A stretch of 34,237 nucleotides of DNA from Thermoplasmata archaeon. GTDB lineage: Archaea > Thermoplasmatota > Thermoplasmata > Lutacidiplasmatales > UBA184. Positions 1 through 8,820 of the stretch are shown here, piece after piece (positions within the stretch are counted from its first letter, which is position 1; each line of letters begins with the position of its first letter). The notes below the pieces were generated by a model that was given only the letters and a program-made list of their open reading frames with translations, was not told the origin of the DNA and searched no databases. Location: contig JASHSX010000138.1 in the NCBI GenBank assembly GCA_030040865.1, forward strand, positions 1-34,237, in the 5' to 3' direction. A program made the position numbers and the translations under genes.

Positions 1-1011
1 GTCGTCCGCGAGTCGAAGGAGGAGTATGCGCGGCTCGCGGCTCAGTGGGACGCGAGCGCCTACACCGTGAACGGATTCGCCCGCTGGACCCGGGACGCCG
101 AGGCGGCCCGTCTGCTCGCGGACGCGACCAAACGGCTCCGGGGCTGGGGTGTAGAGGTTCGGCCGGTCGGCCCCCAGGAGCTCGCCGACCGGCTCCCGTT
201 CGGGAGGTTCGACGACCTCGAGGGCGCGATCCTGAGCGAGGGAGACGCAGTGGTCACGCCGAGCGCGATCACCGAGCTGTATGCCGAGTCGGCGCGCCGG
301 GCCGGCGTCGACCTCGAGCTTGCGACCCCGCTGCGTTCCGTCGGGCGGGCGGACGGGGGTTGGGAGCTCACTACGGCCGGCCGAACGGTCCGCGGGCGCC
401 GGCTCGTGGTCGCCGCCGGCGCTTGGTCGAAACGCGTGCTTGCGCGACTGGGGCACGCTCTCCCGCTCGTCCCGTACCGCACCCAAGCCGCGGTGCTGCG
501 CCCCGCGGCCGCGGGTCCCGCCCCGTTCCCCTCCGTCCACGACATCGACTCCGACGTCTACGCGCGGCCGGAGGCGAACGGGAGGATCCTCGCCGGCGAC
601 GGCACCGAGTCGGTGGAGGCCGACCCCGACACGTTCCGGCCCGGCGGCGACGAGGGGTTCGTCGCGCACCTCGCCGAGACGTTCGAGCGCCGGTTCCCGG
701 GCTGGTCGGACGCCGAGCTGGTCCGGGCCTGGGCGGGCGTATGCACCGCGACGCCCGATCGACGGCCGCTGGTAGGCCCCGTCGACGCGTCGGAGGGTCT
801 GTTCGCGGTGACGGGGTTCAACGGCTTCGGCGTGATGCGGGCCGGCGGGGTCGCTGCCCGTCTGGCGGGCGTCCTGGCCGCGAGCGAGGACGGCACGAGC
901 GGTCTCGACCCGCTCCGTCCCGTCCTCCCGGAGCGGCTCGTCGGCCGATCGATCTCCTTCGCGCCCCGGCCGGGCTTCACGCTCGAGGGCGGCGACGCGC
1001 CCCGGTTCTAG
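1..1011 (+). CDS. FAD-dependent oxidoreductase, DAO family (glycine/sarcosine oxidase-like), 5' truncated by the window
   Basis: Frame 1 is open from base 1 (VVRESKEEYARLAAQWDASAYTVNGFARWTRD...). DAO-like features: VVTPSAITELYAESARRAGVDLE, GRRLVVAAGAWSKRVL, and the C-terminal FAD-binding segment GLFAVTGFNGFGVMRAGGVAARLAGVL. Confidence 0.85.
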   Translation, partial: VVRESKEEYARLAAQWDASAYTVNGFARWTRDAEAARLLADATKRLRGWGVEVRPVGPQELADRLPFGRFDDLEGAILSEGDAVVTPSAITELYAESARRAGVDLELATPLRSVGRADGGWELTTAGRTVRGRRLVVAAGAWSKRVLARLGHALPLVPYRTQAAVLRPAAAGPAPFPSVHDIDSDVYARPEANGRILAGDGTESVEADPDTFRPGGDEGFVAHLAETFERRFPGWSDAELVRAWAGVCTATPDRRPLVGPVDASEGLFAVTGFNGFGVMRAGGVAARLAGVLAASEDGTSGLDPLRPVLPERLVGRSISFAPRPGFTLEGGDAPRF

Positions 1012-1028
1012 GGCGCGGGTGGGGCGGC

Positions 1029-1955
1029 CTACCCGGGCCCGAACTCCGGACCGGGTGCCCGGAGCCGCTCGAGCTTCGCCAGGAACTCCACGCCCTCCCC
1101 CGTCGTCATCGGTTTCCCGTCGTCGCGGAGGAGAGGGAGGTCGGCGAGCGCGCACGCCTCCTCGGGCTTCGCTCCGCGGAGGAGCGCGGCCACGGCGACG
1201 GACTCCTTTCGGCTCAGGGAGATCGAGCCGAGCTCGAAGTCCTCGAACGCCTCGTAGGCGATCGGGCAGACGACGCGGACGATCTGCGCGAGCTCGGCCG
1301 CGTAGAGACGGATCTCCTCCTGGGCGTGGGGGTCGAGCCGGAGCGAGAGGAAGTGCAGGAGGTTCCAGAGGTCGGACTTCCAGTACCATTCGGTGTAGTA
1401 CGAGAGGGGCAGGATCAGGCGGGCCGTCTCGCGCGCGACGCCGTCGGCGAGCGCCCGCTCGTAGGCGGCGTACGCCTCGGTGGAGACCCGCGCGAGCTCC
1501 GAGCGGAACCGCTCGACGACCTCTCCCGGCAACGGCTCGCCCCGACCCTGCCGGTTCCGGGTCGACTGCCGGCGCACCTCCTCGGCCGGCGGAAGATCGA
1601 ACTCGTCCGGCACGACCGAGTACCGCTGCGAATACTCGTTGATGGAGGCGGTCCGGTGCCGCACCCACTGGCGCGCGACGTAGATCGGAAGCCGCACGAG
1701 GAACTTGAACTCGACCATCTCGAACGGCGTCGTATGCCGGTGCCGAAGCAGGTAGCGGATGAGCCCGCGGTCGTCGCGGACCGACTTCGTGCCGGCGCCG
1801 TAGGAGACCCGGGCGGCCTGGACGATCGAGGCGTCGGTGCCCATGTAGTCCACCAGCGCGACGAAGCCGTGCGAGAGCACCGGGCGTCGGACCCCGATGA
1901 GTCGGTCGGCGGCCGGAACGCCGGGACGGGTCATCGCGGGCTCGGCGTCCGCCAC
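1029..1955 (-). CDS. thyX: FAD-dependent thymidylate synthase ThyX
   Basis: ThyX signature RHRX7S is present as RHRTASINEYS; also ARVSYGAGTKS, RHRHTTPFEMVEFKFLVRLPIYVARQWVRHR, and C-terminal ARLILPLSYYTEWYWKSDLWNLLHFLSLR. GTG start at 1955. Confidence 0.95.
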   Translation of the reverse strand: MADAEPAMTRPGVPAADRLIGVRRPVLSHGFVALVDYMGTDASIVQAARVSYGAGTKSVRDDRGLIRYLLRHRHTTPFEMVEFKFLVRLPIYVARQWVRHRTASINEYSQRYSVVPDEFDLPPAEEVRRQSTRNRQGRGEPLPGEVVERFRSELARVSTEAYAAYERALADGVARETARLILPLSYYTEWYWKSDLWNLLHFLSLRLDPHAQEEIRLYAAELAQIVRVVCPIAYEAFEDFELGSISLSRKESVAVAALLRGAKPEEACALADLPLLRDDGKPMTTGEGVEFLAKLERLRAPGPEFGPG

Positions 1956-1974
1956 GATCGGGACGCAGGACGTC

Positions 1975-1986
1975 GAGATTAAAGGC
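1975..1986 (-). promoter_or_regulatory. Putative archaeal TATA/box A for thyX
   Basis: CTTTAATC on the minus strand (1984..1977), centred about 25 nt upstream of the thyX GTG, consistent with a leaderless transcript. Confidence 0.45.
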
Positions 1987-2016
1987 GCTCCGCCGAGAGA
2001 CGGGCGCGCTCCGGGG

Positions 2017-2028
2017 AAAACCTATAGG
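2017..2028 (+). promoter_or_regulatory. Putative TATA/box A for metG
   Basis: AAAACCTATAGG, an AT-rich island in a very GC-rich context, about 35-40 nt upstream of the metG ATG at 2062. Confidence 0.4.
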
Positions 2029-2061
2029 CCGCCCCCCGCTCGATCGGGTCCGGAGGGCCCA

Positions 2062-4332
2062 ATGGCGCGCATTTTCGTCGGCATCGCGTGGCCGTACTCG
2101 AACGGCCCGTTCCACATCGGGCACCTCGCCGGGGCGTACCTTCCCGGGGAGATCTTCGCCCGGTTCCACCGCTTGCGCGGCGACGAGGTGCTGATGGTGT
2201 CGGGCTCGGACATGCACGGCACCCCGACGCTGATCCGGGCCGAGAAGGAGGGCACGACGCCCCAGGTGGTCGCCGAGCGGTACCACGGGATCAACCGGGA
2301 CGCCTTCGGTCAGCTCGGTTTCTCGTTCGATCTCTACACCCACACGCACACGGTCGTTCACGAGCGGACCGTCCAGGAGTTCTTCCTGACGCTGCTCGAG
2401 CACCGGTACATCGACCGGCGTACGGAGGAGGCCGCGTACTGCCCGAAGCACCGCCGGTTCCTGCCCGACCGGTACCTGCTCGGGACATGTCCGCACTGCG
2501 GCTTCGACTCCGCCCGGGGCGACGAGTGCGACAACTGCGGTAAACCGGTCGACGCCCGGCAGCTGGGCGCGCCGCGGTGCGCCCTCGACGGCACTCCGGC
2601 GGAGTTCCGCCCCACGGAGCACTTCTACCTCGACCTGGACCGCCTCCAGGAGAAGCTCGCCCGCTACGTGGCGGAGCAGGCGCCGCACTGGCGGCCCGGC
2701 GTCACCGGTGTCGCGGAGAGCTTTCTCGCCGCCGGGCTGCGCCCGACCCCGATCACGCGCGACCTCGACTGGGGGGTCCCGATCCCGCTCGACGGCTACG
2801 ACGCGAAGCGGTTCTACGTCTGGTTCGACGCGGTGATCGGCTACCTCTCGGCGTCCAAGGAGTGGGCGATCCGCGCCGGCCGGCCCGAAGCGTGGAAGCG
2901 GTACTGGGACCCGCGCGAGGCGGTCCGGCAGTACTACTTCATCGGCAAGGACAACAAGTTCCACCACACGATCGTCTGGCCCGGGATGCTCCTCGGGGCC
3001 GAAGGGCTCCAGCTGCCGTACGACGTTCCCGCGAACGAGTGGCTGAGAGTGGACGGCCAGAAGATCTCGAAGAGCCGCACGGACGGGCTCGAGGCGTTCA
3101 TCCCGTCGCTGCTCGCCCGGTACCCGCCGGACGTGATCCGCTTCTATGCGGCGCTGCTCGCGCCCCAGAACCACGACACCGAGCTCGACTGGGACGAATT
3201 CCACCAGCTCCACGAGGAGGTGCTCGCGAACCAGTGGGGCAACCTCGTTCAGCGCACCCTCGTCCTCGCCCGGGATCGGTACGGCGGCAAGGTGCCGCCC
3301 GGGCCCGCGGACGCCCGCGACGAGGACGCTCCGGGGGGCACGCTCGACCGGCTGCGGACCGCCCACGCGCGGATCACGCGGGAGTACGAGCAGGTCCACC
3401 TGAAGGAGGCGCTCGACCTCACGCTCGAGCAGGTCCGGGAGACGAACCGCTGGTTCCATGACGCGCATCCGTGGGACGCGAAGGACCCCGAGCGGGCCCG
3501 CCTTCTCCGCGAGGCCCTCTGGCGCGTGAAGGCGCTCGCGACGTGGCTCGCCCCGGTACTCCCGTTCTCCAGTGCCGAGGTCTACCGGATGCTCGGCTAC
3601 TCCGGGCCGCCGAGTTCCGGCGACTGGGATCGGGCGCTCGATCCGCCGCCCGGTGGTCAGCCGCTCGGGGAGATCCGGCCGCTCTTCCCCCGGCCGACCG
3701 TGGAGAGCCCCGCCCCCGTGGCTCCCTCGTCGAAGTCCCCCGGGGAGATCGCGGCCCTCGCCCCGCTGGGCGCGCGGGCCGGAGTCATCCGGGCGGCCGT
3801 TCCCCATCCCGCGGCGGACAAGCTGTACGTCCTCTCGGTGGACCTGGGCGAACCGACGCCGCGAACGGTCGTGGCCGGCCTGCGGGGCTCGTACCCGGTC
3901 GAGGAGCTCGTGGGCCGGCCGGTGATCGTGCTCGCGAACCTGGCCCCCCGGACCATCCGACGCATGACCTCCCAGGGGATGGTGCTCGCGGCCGAGGACG
4001 GGGATCGGGCCGTCCTCCTCCGGCCGCCGGACGCGGTGCCGCCCGGCGCCTGGCTCGCGGGCGTCGGGCCGGAGGTCCGGGAGATCACCTACGACGAGTT
4101 CGCGGCGACCCCGCTCTCCGTCGGCCGCGTGGTCGGCCGGAGGCCCGACGGCCGCCGCTCCGTCGACCTGGGAGCGCGGAGCGTCGAGGTCGACGGGGAA
4201 TGGCCCGAGGGCGAGACGGTGGTCGTCCGGTTGCCGACGGCCGAGGCGACCCACGGAGAGGTCTTGGGCTTCGACGGCTCCCGTCCGATCCGGCCGGAGG
4301 TGCCGGTGCCGCTCGGGGCGAAGGTGCGATGA
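2062..4332 (+). CDS. metG: Methionyl-tRNA synthetase with C-terminal tRNA-binding (EMAP/Trbp111-like) region
   Basis: MARIFVGIAWPYSNGPFHIGHLAGAYLPGEIFARFHRL (HIGH motif), KISKS, WFDAVIGYLSASKEW, GKDNKFHHTIVWPGMLLG. C-terminal EMAP-like IRAAVPHPAADKLYVLSVDLGE...VVAGL...VVLANLAPRTIRRMTSQGMVLAAED. Real ATG at 2062; the longer ORF from 1897 overlaps the thyX 5' end and is not needed. Confidence 0.96.
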   Translation: MARIFVGIAWPYSNGPFHIGHLAGAYLPGEIFARFHRLRGDEVLMVSGSDMHGTPTLIRAEKEGTTPQVVAERYHGINRDAFGQLGFSFDLYTHTHTVVHERTVQEFFLTLLEHRYIDRRTEEAAYCPKHRRFLPDRYLLGTCPHCGFDSARGDECDNCGKPVDARQLGAPRCALDGTPAEFRPTEHFYLDLDRLQEKLARYVAEQAPHWRPGVTGVAESFLAAGLRPTPITRDLDWGVPIPLDGYDAKRFYVWFDAVIGYLSASKEWAIRAGRPEAWKRYWDPREAVRQYYFIGKDNKFHHTIVWPGMLLGAEGLQLPYDVPANEWLRVDGQKISKSRTDGLEAFIPSLLARYPPDVIRFYAALLAPQNHDTELDWDEFHQLHEEVLANQWGNLVQRTLVLARDRYGGKVPPGPADARDEDAPGGTLDRLRTAHARITREYEQVHLKEALDLTLEQVRETNRWFHDAHPWDAKDPERARLLREALWRVKALATWLAPVLPFSSAEVYRMLGYSGPPSSGDWDRALDPPPGGQPLGEIRPLFPRPTVESPAPVAPSSKSPGEIAALAPLGARAGVIRAAVPHPAADKLYVLSVDLGEPTPRTVVAGLRGSYPVEELVGRPVIVLANLAPRTIRRMTSQGMVLAAEDGDRAVLLRPPDAVPPGAWLAGVGPEVREITYDEFAATPLSVGRVVGRRPDGRRSVDLGARSVEVDGEWPEGETVVVRLPTAEATHGEVLGFDGSRPIRPEVPVPLGAKVR

Positions 4333-5009
4333 CCGACGGGGTCCGGATCGACCTGCACGTGCACGCCCAGTGGTCGCCCGACTCGCGGCTCACGCTCGAG
4401 GCGATCGTCGGTCGGCTGTCGTACGTCGGGCTGCGCGGGTTCGCGCTGACCGACCACAACACCGTCGCCGGCCACGCCGCCCTCGCCGAGCTGCGCGCCC
4501 GCCACCCCGAGTACCTGTACCTGCCGGGCGTCGAGGTCTCGGCGCGCGAGGGGCACCTGCTCGGCTACGGCGTCACCGAGGCCCCTCCCCCGCACCGGCC
4601 GGTCGCCGAGACGGTCGAGTGGATCGAGGGACGGGGTGGGGTCGCGGTCCTGGCGCATCCGTACCGGTGGACCCACGGGGTGGGTCGGAAGGTGGCGTCG
4701 CAGGCTCGGGTCCGCGTCCTGGAATCCCGGAACGGCCACAACTCCGAGATCGCGAACGCCAAGGCGGAGCTCACCGCGGCCCAGCGCCAGCTGGCGACCA
4801 CGGGGGGGAGCGACGCCCACGATCTCGGGGACCTGGGGCGCGCGTTCACGGAGTGGACCGAACCCGCGGAGACGGCCGACGAGCTCCTCGAGTCGCTCCG
4901 TCGGGGCCGCACGAAGGCCGACGGCCTCTCGCTCGCCCTCCCGGGGCGGGTCCGCTGGTCGACGCGCACGATGCTCCGCTTCGTGACCCGCGGATTCCGT
5001 CCGCTCTGA
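4329..5009 (+). CDS. PHP-domain metal-dependent phosphoesterase
   Basis: PHP motifs DLHVHAQWSPDS, LTDHNT, PGVEVS, VAVLAHPYR and GGSDAHDLGDLG. ATG overlaps the metG stop (ATGA). Confidence 0.92.
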   Translation: MTDGVRIDLHVHAQWSPDSRLTLEAIVGRLSYVGLRGFALTDHNTVAGHAALAELRARHPEYLYLPGVEVSAREGHLLGYGVTEAPPPHRPVAETVEWIEGRGGVAVLAHPYRWTHGVGRKVASQARVRVLESRNGHNSEIANAKAELTAAQRQLATTGGSDAHDLGDLGRAFTEWTEPAETADELLESLRRGRTKADGLSLALPGRVRWSTRTMLRFVTRGFRPL

Positions 5010-5032
5010 CCCGACGGCCGACGCGCCCCCAC

Positions 5033-5042
5033 GTCTTTTACC
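5033..5042 (+). promoter_or_regulatory. Putative box A for tRNA-Cys
   Basis: TCTTTTACC about 30 nt upstream of the mature tRNA 5' end (5068). Confidence 0.45.
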
Positions 5043-5067
5043 CCCGACGGTCCCTCCCTCCCGCCGC

Positions 5068-5140
5068 GCCGAGGTGGCAGAATGGTTAATGCGACGGACT
5101 GCAGATCCGTTTCCTGGGGGTTCGATTCCCTCCCTCGGCT
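5068..5140 (+). tRNA. tRNA-Cys(GCA)
   Basis: Hand-folded. Acceptor GCCGAGG/CCTCGGC with T73; anticodon stem ACGGA/TCCGT with loop CTGCAGA (anticodon GCA); T arm GGGGG-TTCGATT-CCCTC. No intron and no encoded CCA. Confidence 0.95.
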
Positions 5141-5263
5141 CCTCCGGACCGGGCCGGCCCGCGACCCTGACCGGCGGCGGCACCGACGGCGGCGCCGTTC
5201 CGGTGGCCCGCGCCCCGGGACCGCGGTTCCCAAGCTCGTCCGATCGAGCGCCGGACCCGTCGG

Positions 5264-5755
5264 ATGAGCGTCGCGACGAAGCGGGCGTACGAACCGGCGG
5301 CGCCCGAGGACGGCACCCGGTACCTCGTCGACCGGCTCTGGCCGCGCGGCGTCACGAAGGAACGGCTCCACGTCGCCGCGTGGCTCAAGGAGATCGCCCC
5401 GAGCGAGACCCTGCGTCGGCGATTCCATCACGATCCCGCCGAGTTCGCGCAGTTCCGGGCCGCGTACCGGCGCGAGCTGCTCGCGCGGCCCGAGGCGTGG
5501 GCGGGCCTGGCCGCGGAGGTCCGGGACGGTCCGGTGACCCTCGTCTACGCCGCGCGCGACGGGACGCATTCCAACGCGGCGGTCCTTGCCGAGCTCCTGC
5601 GCGAGGGCGACGTCACGGTGGCGGGTCTCGGGGTGGGGAAAAGCGCGCGCGCACGCGGGTCCACCACGCCGCGACCGGCACCGAGAGGACGCGCTCGCGC
5701 TCCTGCTCGAGCTGCGACCAGAGGATCCGGGCCTCGAACGGCGCCTCGCGGGTGA
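5264..5755 (+). CDS. DUF488 family protein (YeaO-like)
   Basis: RYLVDRLWPRGVTKERLHVAAWLKEIAPSETLRRRFHHDPAEFAQFRAAYRREL...VTLVYAARDGTHSNAAVLAELL is the classic DUF488 pattern. The last ~50 aa are Arg/Ala/Pro-rich, antisense to the clc 3' end, and may not be conserved. Confidence 0.85.
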   Translation: MSVATKRAYEPAAPEDGTRYLVDRLWPRGVTKERLHVAAWLKEIAPSETLRRRFHHDPAEFAQFRAAYRRELLARPEAWAGLAAEVRDGPVTLVYAARDGTHSNAAVLAELLREGDVTVAGLGVGKSARARGSTTPRPAPRGRARAPARAATRGSGPRTAPRG

Positions 5756-7457
5756 CGAAGCCGATGACGTGGGTGGGTTCGCCGGGGTCGACGACCGGAA
5801 GCGCGCTCCCGTCGAGCTGGGCGAGACGTTCGGCGGCGGTACGCATCGGCTCGTCCGGGTAGGCGGCGCTCGAGAGCGCGACGGCGCGTCGGCGCACCGG
5901 CGCGGCCGGGTCGCCGCCGATCTCGAGATACCGCTGGAGGTCGCGGCGGGCCGCGAACCCGACCGGCGTCCCGCCGTCCGCGAGGAGCGTGAGGCCGCTC
6001 TCGCCGGCGTCCGGTGTCCCCGAGACGCGGACCGCCTCCTCGACCGAGACGTCGGCCGGGACGATCGCGACGCTCGTGTGCATCACGGAGCGCACGGGGA
6101 TCCGCTCGAGGGGATCGACCGAGTACTCGCGGGCGACGTGCACGCCGCGGCGAGCGACCTTCTCGGTGAGGACCGAGCGCTTCACCACGAGGACGGTGAC
6201 GGCGTCGGCGACCAGCGCGGCCACGAGGAGCGGGAACAGGGCCTCGAAGTCGTGGGTGAGCTCGAGCGAGAAGACGACGCCCGTGAACGGCGCGCGCATC
6301 GTGCCCCCGATCATCGCGCCCATCCCAACGAGCACGAACAGTCCCACGGAACCTCCGGGCAGGACGACGGCGAACAGGGCGCCTAGGCAGCCGCCGATCA
6401 TGAGGAGCGGCGCGAGGACGCCGCCGGACGTGCCCGATCCGAGGGAGATCGCCCAGATGGCGGCCTTGACGATCACGAGCGACAGGATCACCGTGATCCC
6501 GAACTGCGCCAGGAGGAGCCCGTCGATCGAGTTGTAGCCGACCCCGAGGGCACGCGGCGCGAGGATCCCGCCGACCCCGATCGCGAGGCCCCCGAGGGCC
6601 GGCCACCACATCCAGTGGATCGGGAGCTTTCGGAAGCCGTCCTCCGAGGCGTACACCGACCAGGTGAGCAGCATCGAGATCCCGCCCGCGAGGAGACCCA
6701 GGACGAGCGCGGACAGGAGGGTCCACGAGGTGGGCGCGGCCGAGAGGGGGATCGGGAACAGCGGGTTCGCGCTGATGAGCTGCCAGCGGACGACCGTCGC
6801 CACCGCGACGGCCGCACCGACCGGCACCAGGCTCCGCGGTTTCCACTCGAAGAGGAGCAGCTCGACCGAGAGGAGTACCGCGGCGAGCGGACTGTTGAAC
6901 GTCGCGGCCATCCCGGCCGCGGCGCCGGCGACCAGGAGGGTCTTCCGCTCCGCGGCGGTCACCCGCACGAACTGGCCGAGGACGCTCCCGAAGGCGCCGC
7001 CGGTCATGATGATCGGGCCCTCGGCCCCGAACGGCCCTCCCGAGCCGATCGAGATCGCCGTCGCGACCGGCTTGAGGACGGTGACTTTCGGCTCGATCTT
7101 GCTCTTGTTGATCAGGATCGCCTCGATCGCTTCGGGGATCCCGTGGCCCCGGATGCGCTCGGAACCGTACCGGGCCATCCCGCCCACGAGGAGCCCGCCG
7201 AGGACGGGAACGCCGATCGCCAGGAGGCCGAGCGAGTTGCCGGACGGCGACGTGAACGAGAACGACAGTCGGCCGTAGTAGAACAGGTTCGTGAAGAACC
7301 CGATCAGATCGAGGAGCGCGACGGCGATGAGCGCCGCCACGATCCCGATCGGGACCGCCCACGCCGCCAGGAGGAGCAGCCGCCGGTTCGCGGAGGTGAA
7401 GTCCCCGAGCTGCTGCGCCCCGTAGTGCGGCGGGGCCGTCGCGGCGGGGGAGCTCAC
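5613..7457 (-). CDS. ClC-family chloride channel / Cl-/H+ antiporter with C-terminal CBS pair
   Basis: ClC selectivity-filter motifs: GHGIPEAIEAI (GSGIP-like), GSGGPFGAEGPIIMTGGAFGS (GxEGP with gating Glu), GSGTSGGVLAPLLMIGG (GxFAP-like). Many TM helices; C-terminal tandem CBS-like region ending ALPVVDPGEPTHVIGFVTRE. Confidence 0.93.
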   Translation of the reverse strand: MSSPAATAPPHYGAQQLGDFTSANRRLLLLAAWAVPIGIVAALIAVALLDLIGFFTNLFYYGRLSFSFTSPSGNSLGLLAIGVPVLGGLLVGGMARYGSERIRGHGIPEAIEAILINKSKIEPKVTVLKPVATAISIGSGGPFGAEGPIIMTGGAFGSVLGQFVRVTAAERKTLLVAGAAAGMAATFNSPLAAVLLSVELLLFEWKPRSLVPVGAAVAVATVVRWQLISANPLFPIPLSAAPTSWTLLSALVLGLLAGGISMLLTWSVYASEDGFRKLPIHWMWWPALGGLAIGVGGILAPRALGVGYNSIDGLLLAQFGITVILSLVIVKAAIWAISLGSGTSGGVLAPLLMIGGCLGALFAVVLPGGSVGLFVLVGMGAMIGGTMRAPFTGVVFSLELTHDFEALFPLLVAALVADAVTVLVVKRSVLTEKVARRGVHVAREYSVDPLERIPVRSVMHTSVAIVPADVSVEEAVRVSGTPDAGESGLTLLADGGTPVGFAARRDLQRYLEIGGDPAAPVRRRAVALSSAAYPDEPMRTAAERLAQLDGSALPVVDPGEPTHVIGFVTREAPFEARILWSQLEQERERVLSVPVAAWWTRVRARFSPPRDPPP

Positions 7458-7560
7458 GAGGGGCCGCCCGGGGCGTTCCGCGGCGATGCGTCCTGTCGGG
7501 AACGGCGGGCCGGCGGGCGCCCGCTGCCGTTGCGCCGGGGTCGCGTCCGGTCCATGGCGC

Positions 7561-8001
7561 CTAGCTCCCGATCACCAGGACGGAGCGGTGGGACACTCCG
7601 GCCACGTACTTCGCCACCCGCCCGCGCAGCCGAAGGCCCCCCGCCTTCTCGCGGCGAACGAGGACGATCAGGTCGCAGTCCGCGAACTCCGCGTACTCGC
7701 AGATCCGCTCGCCCGGGTCCCCGTGGAGGATCTTGATGGGGATGTCGCGCGCCCCCGGCCCGGCGTGCGCGACGAGCGCGGAGCGGAGCGTCTGGTTGAC
7801 GCGCAGCTCCTCCTCGTTCGCGGGGTTCCCGTCGTGCTCGTCGCCGGCGATCGCGGTCGGCCGCATCACCACGTGGCAGACGATCGTGGCCGGGACGCGC
7901 TCGAGCACGCCCTTCAGGGTCTCCCAGGCCCGGTCGCTCGGGGGCGTGGAGTCGAGCGCGAGCAGCGTGCGACGAAACAGCGGCGGACTCGCCGTGGCCA
8001 T
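7561..8001 (-). CDS. Universal stress protein (UspA-like)
   Basis: MATASPPLFRRTLLALDSTPPSDRAWETL...DCDLIVLVRREKAGGLRLRGRVAKYVAGVSHRSVLVIGS matches the UspA fold and C-terminal pattern. ATG at 8001 chosen; the ORF extended to 8754 is antisense to the next gene. Confidence 0.82.
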   Translation of the reverse strand: MATASPPLFRRTLLALDSTPPSDRAWETLKGVLERVPATIVCHVVMRPTAIAGDEHDGNPANEEELRVNQTLRSALVAHAGPGARDIPIKILHGDPGERICEYAEFADCDLIVLVRREKAGGLRLRGRVAKYVAGVSHRSVLVIGS

Positions 8002-8148
8002 GCCCTCGAGCTCCGTCCAGCACCGACTCGGACTTAACGCCGGAGGAACGAACGGCCCGCCCGGCTCGGAGCGGGTCTTTATCCCCCGCCCGGACTCGGC
8101 CTCCCGGTTCCGATCCGTCCTGCCGGAACCCTGCGGGAGGGAACGCAC

Positions 8149-8820
8149 GTGACGGCGCCCATCCGGCCGTTCGTGGACGGCTCGGTCCGCGTCGGCGCCG
8201 CCCTCATCGGCGTGGGCACGGTCCAGTTCGTGGTGGCGATGGCCGTCGCGCAGTCCGGCTACCCGCACTACTCGCTCCTCACGAACTACATCAGCGACCT
8301 CGGGAACACGGCGACCTCGCCCCTCCACGACGTCTTCAACGCGTCGATCGTCGGGCTCGGTGTCCTCGGGTTCGTCGGGATCCTCGCCGCATGGAGCGGG
8401 TTCCCCCGGGGCGGCGGCCGGCTCGTCGGCCTCTCGCTGCTCTTGCTCGCCAGCGTGGCCGCCGTCCTCGTGGGGCTGTTCCCGGAGAACGTGAACCCGA
8501 CCGTCCACGGGCTCGCGTCGCTCGCCGTGTTCGCTCCGGGCGGGTTGGGACTCGTGATCGTGGGCACCGGGATGGTCCCGACGACCCATTGGTCGTCGTA
8601 CCGGGGGGCTTCGTACCTGCTGGGAGTGATCACCCTCGTCTCGCTGGCGTACTACGCCCCGACCCAGGCGACGAACTCCACGTTCGACCCCGGTCTGATC
8701 GAGCGCCTCATCGTCGCCCCGATCCTCGTGTGGGCGTTCGCCGTCGCGCTCCACCTCGCCCGGCTTCCGGTCCGCCCGAGGGTGCGCGTAGGATCGGGCG
8801 CCTCGAGACTCCGATCATGA
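8149..8820 (+). CDS. DUF998-like multi-TM membrane protein
   Basis: GTG start. YSLLTNYISDLGNTATSPLHDVFNASIVGLGVLGFVGI, GLFPENVNPTVHGLASLAVFAPGGLGLVI: several hydrophobic helices with the ISDLG / FPE...HG pattern seen in DUF998 proteins. Confidence 0.75.
   Translation: MTAPIRPFVDGSVRVGAALIGVGTVQFVVAMAVAQSGYPHYSLLTNYISDLGNTATSPLHDVFNASIVGLGVLGFVGILAAWSGFPRGGGRLVGLSLLLLASVAAVLVGLFPENVNPTVHGLASLAVFAPGGLGLVIVGTGMVPTTHWSSYRGASYLLGVITLVSLAYYAPTQATNSTFDPGLIERLIVAPILVWAFAVALHLARLPVRPRVRVGSGASRLRS

Noticed and set aside
45-1982. 645-aa plus-strand ORF spanning the oxidoreductase and thyX
   Set aside because: Arg/Gly/Pro-rich shadow frame from high GC; overlaps two well-supported genes (one antisense) and has no family motifs.
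1897-2061. N-terminal extension of MetRS to 1897
   Set aside because: Overlaps the thyX 5' end divergently; MARIFVGIAWPYSNGPFHIGH is the standard MetRS start, and a TATA-like box lies between.
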